DNA of 64,000 bases from Myxocyprinus asiaticus (GCF_019703515.2 NC_059372.1:21899931-21963930), one strand, 5' to 3'. Positions 1 to 12,159 are shown, counted from the stretch's first letter. Notes: a model not told the origin generated them from the sequence alone. Numbers and translations: made by a program.

Positions 1-536
1 CCAGGGCCAAGTTCACCCTGTTGAAGCAAACATTTCAGCCATCCTTGAATTTCCTGCGCCGACTACAAGATGTGAATTGCGGCAATTTCTGGGCATGGCA
101 GGCTATTATATAAGTGCAGACATTTTTCATCAGTCACCCATCCATTAACAGACTTGCTTATCCCAGTCTTTTGTTTGGTCATCAGAGAGTCAACATGCTT
201 TCGAAGGTATTAAAGCCCTGTTATGTAGCTCTCCTGTGTTGTCCGCTCCTAATTTCTCCTTACCATTTAAGCTTGAAGTTGATGCACGTACATTTGGAGC
301 TGGAGCCATGTTTATCCAAGAAGATATAGAGGGTATTGACCACCCAATCTGTTATTTTTCAAATAAATTTAATAAGCACCAGATCAACTATTCGACTATT
401 GAGAAAGAGGCCTTAGCTCAACTGTTTGCACTTCAAAGCTTTGAGGTTTATGTCGGTTCTACATCGTATCCAATGATTGTCTATACTGACCACATCCCTC
501 TTACTTTCTTATGCCGAATGTACAATCAGAACCAAT
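1..536 (+). pseudogene. Ty3/gypsy pol fragment (end of RT to RNase H)
   Basis: The fragment opens inside a Ty3/gypsy polyprotein. A stretch reading ELRQFLGMAGYY is the connection region just after the reverse transcriptase fingers and palm. From about 236 the frame shifts to an RNase H-like domain with FKLEVDA (first catalytic Asp region), YFSNKFNKHQ, STIEKEALA (catalytic Glu region) and IVYTDH (catalytic Asp region), ending at MYNQNQ and a stop. In an intact element this domain degrades RNA in the RNA:DNA hybrid during reverse transcription. A frameshift or stop near 150-235 separates the two parts, and the fragment is cut by the window start and by truncation near 536. No integrase follows. 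It is a dead retrotransposon relic; the family is clear, the lineage within gypsy is not. Confidence 0.85.
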
Positions 537-586
537 AATTTTTTTTAATGTTTTACAAACATTATAATTATTTACAATGTTTGATC

Positions 587-727
587 TTAAAGGTGCACTC
601 AGTAATTCTAATCCAATACACTTTTTGTAAAATTCTGCAAATATCTCCTCACAGTCTACTAGCTGTCCGTTCTGTGGGTGGGCTGAAAAAAATCAAGTAT
701 TTGTACACAGCCCTGGCACTGTAAATG
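587..727 (+). repeat. Left-end fragment of a TTAA-flanked DNA element
   Basis: The stretch begins with TTAA followed by AGGTGCACTCAGTAAT, a terminal sequence I recognise as a fish TTAA-targeting element, and runs to about CACTGTAAATGG. No matching right end is seen nearby; at about 728 the sequence changes into GC-rich LTR-element DNA. The family is named from memory and inference; only the TTAA and the abrupt change of composition are directly visible. Confidence 0.5.
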
Positions 728-1056
728 GTCCTCCGAGCCTCTGGCGCGGCCTTGGTCCTCCATGCCTCTGGCTCCACCTTGGCCCTTCGAGCCTTTGGCT
801 ACTCTCTGGGCTCCAAGTTCTCCAGTTTTGCCCCTTGAGCCTCTCATGGCTCCACCTTCCATGGCTCCGCCCCTCGAGCCTCTCATGGCTCCACCTTCCA
901 CTGGCTCCGCCCTGGTCTCCTGGTTTCGCCAGACCATGCTCCACGCCCTGTCTCGCCATGCCATGCCTCAAGGACCCCACCCCCCAACTCCCTGTTGAAC
1001 TATTGATAGTCTTGTTTATATTGGGGCTTTGGGAGCCGCCCCTTGTGGGGGGGATA
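728..1056 (+). pseudogene. Proline-rich 3' ORF and polypurine tract of an LTR element
   Basis: A GC-rich stretch with an ORF at 762-998 (78 codons) built of APPLEPLMAPPS-type repeats and ending HAMPQGPHPPTPC. The same C-terminal pattern (TGSAL, QAMPQEPPPPAPF) is encoded on the minus strand near 22884-23096, just upstream of that element's LTR. Here too a G-rich tract (about 1046-1053) lies directly before a TGT-starting LTR. The order ORF, GGGAGCCGCCCC motif, purine tract, LTR is shared by the two loci. The protein is unrecognised and of low complexity, and could be a non-structural accessory ORF or fortuitously open repeat DNA. The 5' part of the element is missing. Confidence 0.6.
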
Positions 1057-1456
1057 TGTCATGTTTAAATGTGTTTTTTTTTTTTTTTCATTTTTTTGAA
1101 TCATTTAAATGAGAATGGATATCTCATTATAAGTGTTCCTACGTCGACGGGAAGGAGGAAGGACTTCCGATTATCCCACGCTTGGCCACTCATGTTTTTC
1201 GCTGTTTTTTAAAAAATATATATTTTGAACGCTTTTTGTGTGTAAACTTTTCGAGTCTACATGTTTGATTTCGCTCTTTTGTGTTACTTTGGCACTTTTT
1301 TTTGTATTTGATTGGCTTCCTTTTGGGTTCACTGCACCTTTTGTGATTTATTTCACCAGACCAGGGAGAAGCAGACAGGAAAGCATGTCACGTAACTTCC
1401 ATTGACCATCACGTAGGAATTCACACTGTTAAACACCCTAGGTAAGGAACGTAACA
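1057..1456 (+). mobile_element. LTR of the preceding element (3' LTR)
   Basis: About 400 bp starting TGTCATGTTT directly after the purine tract and ending GGAACGTAACA, so it has the canonical TG...CA ends. Its position after the purine tract makes it a 3' LTR in plus orientation. No 5' partner LTR is in the window. The boundaries rest on terminal dinucleotides, not on a second copy. Confidence 0.65.
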
Positions 1457-1509
1457 TATGGCTACTATAATTGCATGTAATTTTCAATTGAAGATACTTT
1501 ATTTGACAA

Positions 1510-2082
1510 TATCCACTCACTGATCACTTTATTAGGAACACCTGTACATCTAATTATTCATACAATTATCTAATCAGCCAATCGTGTGGCAGCAGTGCAA
1601 TGCATAAAATCATGAAGATACAGGTCAGGAGCTTTAGTTAATGTTCACGTCAACCATCAGAATGGGGAAAAAAATGTGATCTCAGTGATTTCGACTGTGA
1701 CATGATTGTTGGTTCCAGATGCGCTGGTTTCAGTATTTCTATAACTGCCGATCTCTTGGGATTTTCATGCACAACAGTCTCTACAGTTTACTCAGAATGG
1801 TACCAAAAATAAAATAAAAAACATCCAGTGAGTAGCAGTTCTGCGGACGGAAACTCATTGTTGATGAGAAAGGTCAACTGAGAATGGCCAGACTGGTTTG
1901 AGCTGACAGAAAGGCTACAGTAACTCAGATAATTGCTCTGTACAATTGTAGTGAGCAGAATAGCATCTCAGAATGCACAACACATTGAACCTTGAGGCGG
2001 ATGGGCTACAACAACAGAAGACCACGTTGGGCACTTTATTAGGATCATAGTGTTTTCCTAATAAAGTGCTAAGTGAGTGTAA
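1510..2082 (+). mobile_element. Tc1/mariner-like element with transposase N-terminal remnant
   Basis: Inverted ends CACTCACTGATCACTTTATT (from 1514) and AATAAAGTGCTAAGTGAGTG (to about 2079) bound a 0.57-kb element. Inside, starting at the ATG near 1660, a broken frame encodes pieces such as LSDFDCDMIVG and ISITADLLGFSCTTVS, the helix-turn-helix DNA-binding part of a Tc1-like transposase. An extra A in the A-run near 1668-1673 and other changes destroy the frame, and no DDE catalytic domain is present. It is a non-autonomous copy of a family that I recall as very common in fish. Confidence 0.75.
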
Positions 2083-5000
2083 TTACAGTACAAATGTTCA
2101 AAGAGAGGTTTTGTGGATCTGAGAAAAAAAATGTATGTACTGTAATAAACACCAAACATGAACATGCTCCCTAAACTCCAATCTGCAGATCTGCAGTCAA
2201 AATTATGGGTTCAGAGAGCATATCTCAGGTCAATTAGGCAGAACTTCAGTTTCCACCAGTGCAGCAGTAGGAAATTAATGAGGCAGCAGATTCGTTTGAG
2301 TCATTAGACAGAATGCTGCTTAAAAATGTGTTCCAGAATTTTGTCTAGTGTCTGAGACTAATACAAACTCCCTATAACACAATTTAAATGTTTCTTCTAT
2401 TGTAATTAGTCCTTTATCATTAGACAATTCTGTATCCCCTCTTTAGCTAATTTGGTCGGTATTGTCATGAACCCCTGGGAATCTTTGAATACCACCATGG
2501 ATTCTCACAGTGGGTGCTTTATATCACCAGAATTCAATTATCCTGCTAGTTTCTACCCGTTTATATCCTGATCTTGTTTTAAAGTCAGTGTGAATCCCCA
2601 TTCGCAACCCAATTACTTCTGTTATGTGACATATTTCCAAGTGAATCAGTATTTTCGATAAGAATGATTTTATCCAGCATTAGCGAAAGAGACCAGCAAA
2701 AAAGGAAAGACTTTTCAGAGGAAGGGCAAGTTATTACATTACGAATAAAGATTATAAAGACAAAAATATTTGGAATTACGTTTACCAATTAATTGTATGT
2801 ACATGTATTAAGGAATTAGATCAATTTTGATTTCATGTTGACCTTAATGGTGGTTATAAACATTCTTGAGATTGTTGTTTGTGCTAGTAAAGAAGACAGA
2901 AACTTTCAAGATGCTTGACATGATAACTTATAATTTCTGAAATCATATAACTTTAAGGCTCTGCTTGATTAAATTCATTGACAAAATCAAACCCACATTG
3001 ACATTCATTACACATAGATACATGAAACTCAGTCCTCCGAGACTGTCTGAGACACATGTACTCTAATTCAGTAAATCTACATCAGTTGATGTATAGGCTT
3101 CCTTCGGCTCTCTGCTTTAGCTCTTCTGTAGTCATGCCAGAATAACAAAAATAAACATGATTTGCAAGGCTCTACTGGCATTTATACATTCAGTCTTTGC
3201 TTTTTCTGAATTCCCATGGCATCTTCCATAATTTGTGAAATGGGAAGGAAATAATTTATCTTGTCTCTCAGTCACATTAGGCCCACTAGTGGTTCCCTTC
3301 CCTTGGACAAAAAAAAAAAAAAGGCTCATTGAAATGTATTTATTGCACAAATCTTCATGCTGTCCCAAATGCATTAGTTTGCATTAGCAAACGTTGTTTA
3401 CTCTTGTTCTTTGGTCACATTTATCAGAATGTGTCCTTTTATTTACACACTTGGGAGATAGAACAATGGCCTCCAAACTGCCCAGCACTCGACAGACATT
3501 CATTCATCCATTTCCCCTTTATCCGACATACTCAATCATCCTGTCTGCAATAGAAGGAAAGGACAGCACTACACAGCACAGCATTACTCATACCTGTTCT
3601 AAGTGACTCACAACACTATGTCTGTGCAAGTTTCTAAAGTTCACTCCAAAAGTAAACTCTGAGGTGTGAACACCACTGAAGCTTATTACCTTTTAACTAC
3701 ATCAAATTTCTGCCCTCTATGGCTCATTTGCTTTTAGGAGATTTTTTCTATGCCATAGATACACTGAAAGAGGGGTAACCAGTATTTGTTACCTTAAGGA
3801 TCTATTTCTACTTGATCTAACCCTAAAACTTTGTTTAGTTAGTGTAACCTCACTTTTTCAAGTTGATTTATTCAGATTAAATAAAAATTGTACTTAAACA
3901 AAATATTGAATACATTGAATAAAACCAGTTAATTTACCACACAAAGTTACCATGAATCCCAGGTTTTTATGTACAAACCATTTTTTTATTTTTTATTTTT
4001 ATTTTTTTACAGTAGATGCAACTAAGAAAGAAAAGTATAGCATAAAGGAAATTCGATCCTCAAGGAATCCAGTCTCTAAATCTATCTTTGGTACACGTGG
4101 AAATACATTTCAGGTATTTATTTAAAGCACAGTATTCTGTGCATTTTGTACAATACATGCCTGTAGGATTCATACTGGTCCACTAAATGTCATAAAGCCA
4201 GAACACAGTAAAAAGTCTGCTAGATGCATAATAAATGGCTACTAGAAAATACTTTAATAAAAGAAGCACATCAGTTCTCATACAGAAGTAGATATATAAA
4301 GTATAGTTTATATACAGTATGTGGGAAAATACTGTCTGTAGATATTTTCAATTCCACTTTTTTGTTTGTGAAATATATTCTAAAGTACATTTCAAAACAT
4401 GAAGTGAAAAACATGGTTTTTCACTTATACAATCTAATAGGTATCCATACATGCAATAAGAATTCATAGAAATTTATATTCATAAGAATTTATAAGAATT
4501 CATAGAATATTTTGAAATACTCTATATATACATACATGTTATATATAGATTTCTGTATAATTTCTTTTTGTTTTGCTCTTGGCTGAAGAGGCCAAGGGTG
4601 TGTTTCTTGTACAATGATGTCACTCAATGCTTAATCACTATAGTACGATGCATCGTTGGAGAAATTAACTAACTAGTCATGACATCCATCATTCAAACCA
4701 CATTGGTTCAACAATATAGAGCTGTCGTTAATGACGTTATGCAGGGATTGGAGTGATGACTTCTGTGGATATAAAATATTAATAGCTAATTTACACATAC
4801 ACCAGAAAGCTGCGCGAAAGCTGCTGAAGACATGAAAGCTGCGTGCACTGTGTAATGCGACAGATACATTGTGCTGCAATAGTGGGGTTTCCCTTTACAT
4901 CAGACTTCGGGGTTCCCCCAACGCACTTGAGCACATACACAAATGCGCACTTTTCAAAAACATAAAAACGCCACTTAACACATTAACGTAAACACATACA

Positions 5001-6147
5001 GTAAAAGCTGTGTTCTCCAGCAGAAACCGTGTGTGATAAAGCGCTTTCTCTTAACAGTCTTTAATCCCTTAAAGGGCTGCATTCACATTTACGTGATGTT
5101 TCAGAATGCCGCTTTCTGCAAAACCCTTCTTAAATGCGTGTAAACGTGGTCAAAGAGTTGACAGACTGAAATATATACTGTATATGGAATAAAGATATAG
5201 ACGCCTCAGTGTAGTGAAATAATGTCCACACAGCAAACTAACATGGAACTATGCTTCTAACCACAGATGGGGAACTATAGTTCCAACCACACAACATTGC
5301 AATGCTGTTTGCGAATGTTCTTTGGAAGTACGGTTTCAGGAAACACCAAATCATTGAACTATGTTTGTAACAATGGAACTTGCGACCATAGTTGGCTAGC
5401 GATGGTTTTGGAAAACACACCCCTGGTCGATCTCTTATTTTCCATAATTTTTGGTATTTTCTCTGTGTGTGTCTGTGCACTTAAGGATGAAACTCTTGTC
5501 ATGTTTTGAACTTCCGTACAACTCAATCCAAAATCTCACAAATCAAGACCTAAAAATGTATGATACAACAAGTTCTGAGATGGGTGCTGAGTATCAGAAC
5601 ATCACTAAATGGCTCCTTGAAAAGAGCGCAACAATGCTAACTTAACTGTGCTCGCCTGCCAACGAGCTTATTCTGGTTCTATTGTGAGGAAATAACAAGA
5701 CATTACACCGTAGGAGACTTTGAGAACCAAATGTCCCTCACAGTCTGAAGAGCAGCTTTGCCTTACCCTCTGGAGGACCCTTCAATTAGCTGGCCCAACA
5801 CAGGGTATGCTAAGCAGCTGTGTCATTAAAATTGAGCCTCAGTGGGCAGAGAATGAAGTCAACTGATCATTAACAAGAATAAAGCGCTGGCGCTGAGGCT
5901 TCACTTGGATACAACCACTTTGAGGAGGCATCTGACTTTAGAACAATTGCAGATTAAAGATTGTACAAGGTTCTTCAGCCACACAGTGTCACTGCTTGAC
6001 ATGCTGGTTGTTTCATGTTGAACATTTATTTTTATTCACCATTAAACTGTCTCAGATTTAAGCAATGTGCCAGTATGTCTGGCCCTTATGTCATCTGTAA
6101 ATCAATATGAATTTCAAACCAAGTATTTTTTTTCAAGAAGTAGCTCA
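2083..6147. other. Unassigned AT-rich DNA
   Basis: No gene was recognised. ORFs here are short, low-complexity and overlap on both strands. A dispersed repeat occurs at about 3777-3935 (GTTACCTTAAGG and ACTTGATCTAACCCT motifs); related, inverted copies lie at about 19760-19990, 26480-26515 and 27300-27480. A (T/A)-rich run sits near 3985-4010 and a local near-duplication of GGAACTATxxTTC words at about 5243-5390. Confidence 0.5.
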
Positions 6148-6465
6148 TTAAAGATATAGTTCACCCAAAAATGAAAATTCTTTCATCATTTACATAAATG
6201 TCACTACTTTCAACACCTGTACGACTTTTTTTTCTTCTTTTCTTTTTCTGTGGTGCAACACAAAAGAGAGTTATTTAAAGCAGAATCTCCAAGCTGCACT
6301 TTTCCAAACAATGAAAGTGAATGGTGACTGAGGCTAACATTCTTTCTAAAATCTCTTTTTGTGTTTCACAAGTCATATGGGTTTAAACAATTGTGGGTGA
6401 GTAAATGATCACTGAATTTGGATTTTCTGGGCGAATTTGGATTTTCTGGGAATTTATCTCTTTAA
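6148..6465. mobile_element. TTAA-flanked MITE
   Basis: Begins TTAAAGATATAGTTCACCCA and ends AATTTATCTCTTTAA, so it has inverted termini and TTAA at both sides, as in piggyBac/Kolobok-type elements. It carries the interior words AAAATGAAAATTCT and AAGTGAATGGTGACT, which recur in the copies at 8155, 17042, 26512, 39400 and 39703. A 20-bp unit (GAATTTGGATTTTCTGGG) is doubled near the right end. No coding capacity. Confidence 0.75.
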
Positions 6466-8154
6466 ATTCGCACAAAGCTACCTTTGGATGGACTACTTTT
6501 ATGATGATTTATGTTGTTGTTGTTTTTTTTTGTTTTTTTTGTTGTCCTTTTTGGAGCTTGACAGCCATGTTTATTGTATGGAATAGGGCACTATGAACAT
6601 CTCCTTTTGTGTTCCAAGGAAGAAAGAAAATCATACAAGTTTGGAATGACATAAGAGTGAGTACATTTATTTCTTTAAAATGACCTAATGAAATGAATCT
6701 GTTTTTCTCAATATGCTGATTAATACAGTTATAGTACATCTTAATTATATGGTATCTCAATTATGGTATCTTGATTATATGGTAGTAAGACCAGTACTCT
6801 GTCTTTCCTGTCAGCTCAGCTAATAGAAAAACATTAAATTATGACTTAACTCCTTCACATCAGTCTCCATATCTTTTCCCATGTAATTTTTGATGAGCTT
6901 CCTCTCTCACTCACAAAACTTCACACTCCATTTGAACTCTGGCTCGGTCTTTATTATAGTGCAGCTCACCCTGAAATCACTTCTCTGCCTTAAGCTCTAG
7001 AACATAACAGGAGGAAAGGGGAAAGGAACAGCCAGGCACAAAGTCAAAGGTGCACACCACCAAGTGTTCTCATGTACAGTAATTAATCATACCGATGTTT
7101 TTAACCATGGCAAGGTTAACCACAAAGGTAAAATGACTAATTATCCCAAAAGTCTGAATCCACATTAAAAATCTAGGGTTTAATTCCATTTAATCATGGA
7201 AATAAACAAAGTTTTTAGATTTTACAAAAATGTGTAGCAAAGAAAAGTTATTAATTAAAATTAATTAGAAATATTTAAGATTAAGTACTTTTTTTTTTAG
7301 GTCACTAATCAAATTAACTCCTTTGTACAAAAGATAAACCATGGCAAGTACTCAGTTTATTGCAAGATGCTCTTTGGAACATTCTCAAATCATGCTGAGA
7401 TAATGTGGCTCATCAGGTTTTACATAAGTTTTTAGAGTCCACGCCAACTCGAAAAATTGGCTCTTTTTGAAATTCAAATTTAATATGTTTTATTAAATTA
7501 CAAAAATGCTAAATAGAAGCATTTTCAGTGGACACAGACTTTAGACCCCACTTTACATACCATATATAAATGTTTGCACTATAATATTCATATGTTTAAA
7601 GATTGAAGTGAGTTTCATTTCTGAAAGCTGGAAAACTGTTAATAAATTTAATTGGCACAAGTAAGTTCAATTTTCTGCATGATCCCTTTCCTCTGACATT
7701 TCTCACTATTTGTGCTCTGTCTCTGTTCAGGCTGCTGGGAAACTGCATCTTGGGTTTATCTCTCTGCTTCCCAGTCTATTTCTGTATGTGGTGGCAGTTA
7801 GTTGTGTGACCTTTAGTTAGATGTCATCAGAGTGTTTTGAGGGTTTAGCCGAGTATATGTGCAGTTCAGTAAATGGAAGCATCTAGAGCTTATCACTTTC
7901 TATCATGAGTTAAGTTTGGAGATTGCATTCCAAGACATTTTAGTCTGTTTATGTTTATCAGCCAGTGTTATCGATGCATTACAAATGCATCTGGAGTAAA
8001 CTAAACTCAATGTGAATCTTGTCTCATTAAACAATATTAATCAAAAGTAGAAAGATTGGAGTGCTCATCAAGTTGGCTGTGACTGTAATTACTTCACAAC
8101 GACCACATTTTGAAATTAAAATGTAAGTGTCTAATTTTTTTCTCCTATCCTAGC
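6466..8154. other. Unassigned AT-rich DNA
   Basis: No gene or repeat boundary was recognised. The reading frames are short and T- or A-rich. Confidence 0.5.
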
Positions 8155-8620
8155 TTAAAGGAACAAAACAATTCTCTCATCATTTACTCTTTACCCTTAT
8201 GCTGTCTTAAGGTCATTTGACTTTCTTCTCTGGAACACAAACAAAAACATTTTGATGGAGATACGATGTGAATAAATTCATACAATGCAATCAATGGGGT
8301 CCAACACTTCCAAGCTCCAAAAAGGACATAAAGGCAGCATAAAGGTAATCCATCTGACTCCAATGGTTTAGTCCATGTCTTCTGAAGTAATAGCATCAGT
8401 TTTGGGTGAGAACAGGCCAAATTGTAACTCCTTTTTCATTATAAATCTTGCCTTGCAGTCTCTTAGGCAGGACCGTAATTTGAAGCTCGATTACACTTCC
8501 TTGCGCTTGATGCATTCGCAGAGCACTGTACATGCTTTGTCCATGTACACGTGCTGTACATGCACTCTGTAAAGTAAATGATGAGATAATAATAATTTTT
8601 GGGTGAACTATTCGTTTGAT
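8155..8620. mobile_element. TTAA-type MITE, diverged copy
   Basis: Left edge CTTAAAGGAAC, right edge TTTTTGGGTGAACTATTCG. Interior words AAGCTCCAAAAAGGACATAAA, GGCAGCATAAAGGTAATCC and GTCTTCTGAAGTAATA match the copies at 17042 and 39703. The terminal bases have decayed, so the right TTAA is lost. Confidence 0.7.
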
Positions 8621-9680
8621 ATTCAAAGACTATATGTAAGCCATTTTAGGTAGACTTCCCTGAAAAGTGTAAACAATGTCTGTGGTGCTATCAAAACATT
8701 GCTCTCTTTGTTTGAGCATCGCTACCAGCCCGCTTAGTAACATCCAATGCCATGAATTTGGGGTGGCCAGCCAATCTGTTTGTCCAATGGTAGATGAGGG
8801 AGTTCAGAAAACCACTTTGAAAACACATTATTTTTATGATTTCATATGGTGAAACTAGTGGTGCAGAAATTATACACCAGCTTTAAAGGAGCTCTCACTG
8901 GCTGGGAGATGTGAAGATTGTATTTAATCCTCACAAAAATAAATCTCACACCCCTGCATCACAGCCAAATATCACATCATTCCACCTGGCTGATTTCAAA
9001 CATTGAGCGACTGCTATTAGTTACAGCACAGCTGGAGAGAAAACAGCAAACTTGAGGTTCAGACATGGTTTTATTTAGTACACTGATTCTAGACCAGCTG
9101 CGGAGTCTTTACACACAGTCATTATGTGTAATATATGAGAAAGGGGCAGCTGGCCTTATGCCAATTTAAAGTTCCAGAATGCTTGCTGTTACTCTCATGA
9201 AGAATTTTGCTCTCTCTGGGCTCTGGCTGTGGACATGTTGACTGATCGTACAGCACCCATAATTTCCCTGTCCATCTTAGGCTTTTAGTTAACAGAATGA
9301 ATAGGTGCAATTACAGTCATGGGTCAAATTAGGCAGATTGAGGAAAAGTTTTTATTAGTTTTTTGTTTTTGTTTTAGAAGTTGCTGTATTGGCCTCGAAG
9401 GCCGGCCGTTGTCAGAAACAATTCAAGTTAAGAATATAACCTTAATATTTTTAACAGTCACTCAATTGAATAATTAGCCTCAATATTTAGTCTGATCCAT
9501 TTTCATTTGAAATATCCATTTTCAGTTTCCTAAGGTCATTGTTTTCCAAAGTATCCGGTAATTGAGAGCGTGCATGATATGAAAACGTATTAGTGTGGAT
9601 GTGGCTTGAATCTTATTCAGGATTCAAATGTGTTAAAGATGTTATAAAGCTATGACATTTTTATAAAGACAGAAAAATAC
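8621..9680. other. Unassigned DNA
   Basis: No coding region or repeat was identified in this stretch. Confidence 0.45.
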
Positions 9681-10064
9681 TTCTATGGCCCTTTGACAGT
9701 ATGTGGACACCTGAACACCACACCCATATGCTCTAAAAAATATATTTTTTAAGATTTACACATTTAAATGTCATTACAAATTTCCTTCAAACTGAACTGA
9801 GTAAGCTTTAAAAAAACAAAATGATAATAAGATAATAAACTTACACATTTTAAGATTTATTAATTTAATTTTGTTAAAGGTTACAAAATTCAAATTGATG
9901 GAAATATGTTTTTCAAATTGAAATGCATAAATCTTAAAAATAGGCTTAAGTATATTTTGAGTGTAAACATCTAGTTTCAAAACCATTAGCATTAGTATGG
10001 AGTTGGTCCTCCCTTTGCTGCTATAAAAGCTTCCACTCTTCTGCAAAGGCTTTCCACTTGATAT
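9681..10064. mobile_element. Left part of a Tc1 element split by a later insertion
   Basis: The left end (ATGGCCCTTTGACAGTATGT) resembles the inverse of the right end near 16650-16677 (ATATTTTTGGCCACTGTG). The segment ends with GGCTTTCCACTTGATAT, and its continuation GATATTGGAACTTC appears only at 16343. The text from 9990 (AGTATGGAGTTGGTCCTCCC) is typical of the antisense transposase of a fish Tc1 family. The interior 9735-9950 is AT-rich and probably an older insertion or decayed sequence. Confidence 0.65.
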
Positions 10065-10737
10065 CCTCAGGATCCTGCCACTTCAGGCCGCTTTGTTTAT
10101 AATTATCTCAGAGGATTCGATAGTATGGAATAACATGAGTTAGTGATAAATTTGTTTTCTTTGGCATTAGCCCTGTCCTATGGTTCAGTGTCAGGATTCT
10201 CATTCGAAACATCAGATCCTGTCGGAATGCAAAGATGGCAGGGGAGAGAAGAAAATTAGAAACTAATTTAGACTTAACGCCCCCAAAGGAGAACTAAACA
10301 AATAGTTCATCTTAGGTCGAGCAGGCGATGGAAACTGAAGGAAGCAGAAATATTTGTAAATACATAATTATACCTTATTTGACTAGCATACGTGGGACCC
10401 TTTACTATTACATATGAAAGTGCCAAACACTGCAGAAGGATGATTAGCTTTGTGAAGTGGCATAGCTTGCAATGTGTCTGTGTAAATGGTATGCCCATGG
10501 AATGGGTGGCATTGCTTCATGATGTGTCTTTGAAAATGGCTGCACATGAAATCAGATGGGTCTCAGTAGTGTGCCTCAGCAAACAGATTTCCCATGTGAA
10601 GTTGAGGCAAGCTATGTAGTGGAGTCATGCCCTCTAGGAGAAAGATTGTTTAAAGAATTGTTTATCCTTTTCAAGGGTATTGCACAAATGATGCTCACCC
10701 CTCCCTCATATTACTCTTTAGCATTGTTTTCCCTTAT

Positions 10738-10789
10738 GCAAAGATATTGCACAATCAATGGGTGAGCATTGATTGTGCAGTATCTTTGC
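10738..10789. repeat. 23-bp hairpin at the gypsy truncation point
   Basis: Left arm 10738-10760 and right arm 10767-10789 are reverse complements at 22 of 23 positions (GCAAAGATATTGCACAATCA against its complement), with a 6-base spacer GGTGAG. It lies at the left edge of the recognisable gypsy sequence. Confidence 0.9.
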
Positions 10790-10796
10790 TTTGCTT

Positions 10797-11460
10797 ATGA
10801 CGAAAATGAGGGACCTCACCGAAGTACCCGAGGTCTACCACGATCTGAGGGCAGTGTTCAGTAAATCCTGGGCTGCATCTCTTCATCTGCACGTGCGATT
10901 GACCTACCGTGTGGCACTTTTCCCCCTCTGGGTCATCTTTATTCACTCTCTGCACCTGAGAGGGAGGCCATAGAGAAGTACATCTGCAATTCTCTGGCAG
11001 CCGGTATTATCCATCCCTCTTCCTCTCTGGCAGGGGTGGGGTTCTTCATCGTGGGGAAGAAAGACGGTTCCCTGCGTCCCTGTATAGACTATCGGGGGTT
11101 GAATGACATCACAGTCACGAATCGCTATCCCTTGCATTGATGTCATTGGCCTTCAAACTCTTACAGGGATCATCCGTCTTTATGAAGTTGGACCTTCGCA
11201 GTGCTTACCACCTTGTCCGGATCAGGGCGGGGGACAAATGGAATACCGCATTTAACACACCGACAGGGCACTTTAAGTATTTGGTCGTGCCCTTCGGTCT
11301 TTCCAACGCTTTCCAGGCCCTCGTTAATGATGTGCTCAGAGGCATGGTCAATAGGTTTGTTTTTGTCTTCCTAGATGACATTCTGATCTTCTCCCAGAAT
11401 AGTTGTGACCATAACCAGCACATCAGGAGGGTGCTTTAGCGACTGTTAGAGAATGATTTG
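10797..11460 (+). pseudogene. Ty3/gypsy reverse transcriptase fragment
   Basis: Pieces in shifting frames give the classic gypsy order: a [11 protein letters not shown] segment before RT, then [28 protein letters not shown], and from 11137 [32 protein letters not shown], and [11 protein letters not shown], which holds the paired catalytic aspartates (the LDD of YxDD-type RT). The frame is broken around 10900, 11135 (stop after the NRYPLH region) and 11439. The 5' half of the element (gag, protease, 5' LTR) is absent. In a live element this domain makes cDNA. Its neighbours downstream continue in correct polyprotein order. Confidence 0.88.
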
Positions 11461-12150
11461 TTTGTCAAGCTGAGAAGTGCGAGTTTCACTCACAGTCGGT
11501 TCTGTTCCTGGGGTTCATCCTCTCATCTGACAGCATCCGGATGGACTCTGCCATGGTAAAAGCGGTTGCAGATTGGCCAATCCCGGATTCTCGTAAAACG
11601 ATCCAGCGGTTTATGGGGTTCGCCAGTTTTTACCGGTGGTTCATTTGGAATTTCAGTCAGATCGCCTCTCCTTTGATGGATTTAACCTCCACCAAGACAT
11701 GTTTCTGTTGGTCTTCACGGGCACAGTCTGTGTTTGAAAGAGTCAAAAGCTGCTTCATTTCAGCTCCCATTCTCATTAACCCTGACCCGTCTCGTCAGTT
11801 CATGGTGGAGGTTGATGCTTCCGATGGGAAGATGCATCCCTGCGTCTTTTTCTCTCATCGCCTTTCCCCTGCGGAATGCGGAATTAAGACATCAGAAACA
11901 GGGAATTACTGGATATCAGATTGGCATTGGGGGAGTGGCACCACTGGTTCCCACAATGGGTTCGGGGGTACCTTTTGTGGTTTGGACTGATCACAAGAAC
12001 CTTGGAGAAACGTGTAAATTCCAGGCAGGCTTGCTGGGCACTTTTCTTTGGCAGATTTGATTTTACCATCTCATATCGCCCTGGTTCCAAGAACGTAAAG
12101 CCCAATGCTTATCTTGCTCTTTTGAAACCAAGAGAAGCTCGACCTCCCCG
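11461..12150 (+). pseudogene. Ty3/gypsy connection and RNase H region
   Basis: From 11541 the frame reads VKAVADWPIPDSRKTIQRF and GFASFYRWFI, the connection after RT, then FMVEVDASDG with the first RNase H aspartate region. After about 11890 frames are scrambled; the WTDHKN motif (catalytic Asp region) appears in another frame near 11980-12000 and [13 protein letters not shown] near 12070-12105. Two or more indels lie between 11860 and 12000. The order matches an intact gypsy polyprotein. Confidence 0.82.
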
Positions 12151-12159
12151 GATACCATT

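Noticed and set aside
659..964. Gly/Arg-rich minus-strand ORFs
   Set aside because: Antisense of the proline-rich repeat; the sense strand is set by the purine tract and LTR order.
5267..5509. Overlapping 80-codon ORFs on both strands
   Set aside because: Mirror frames in a region of local near-duplications; neither has a recognisable domain.
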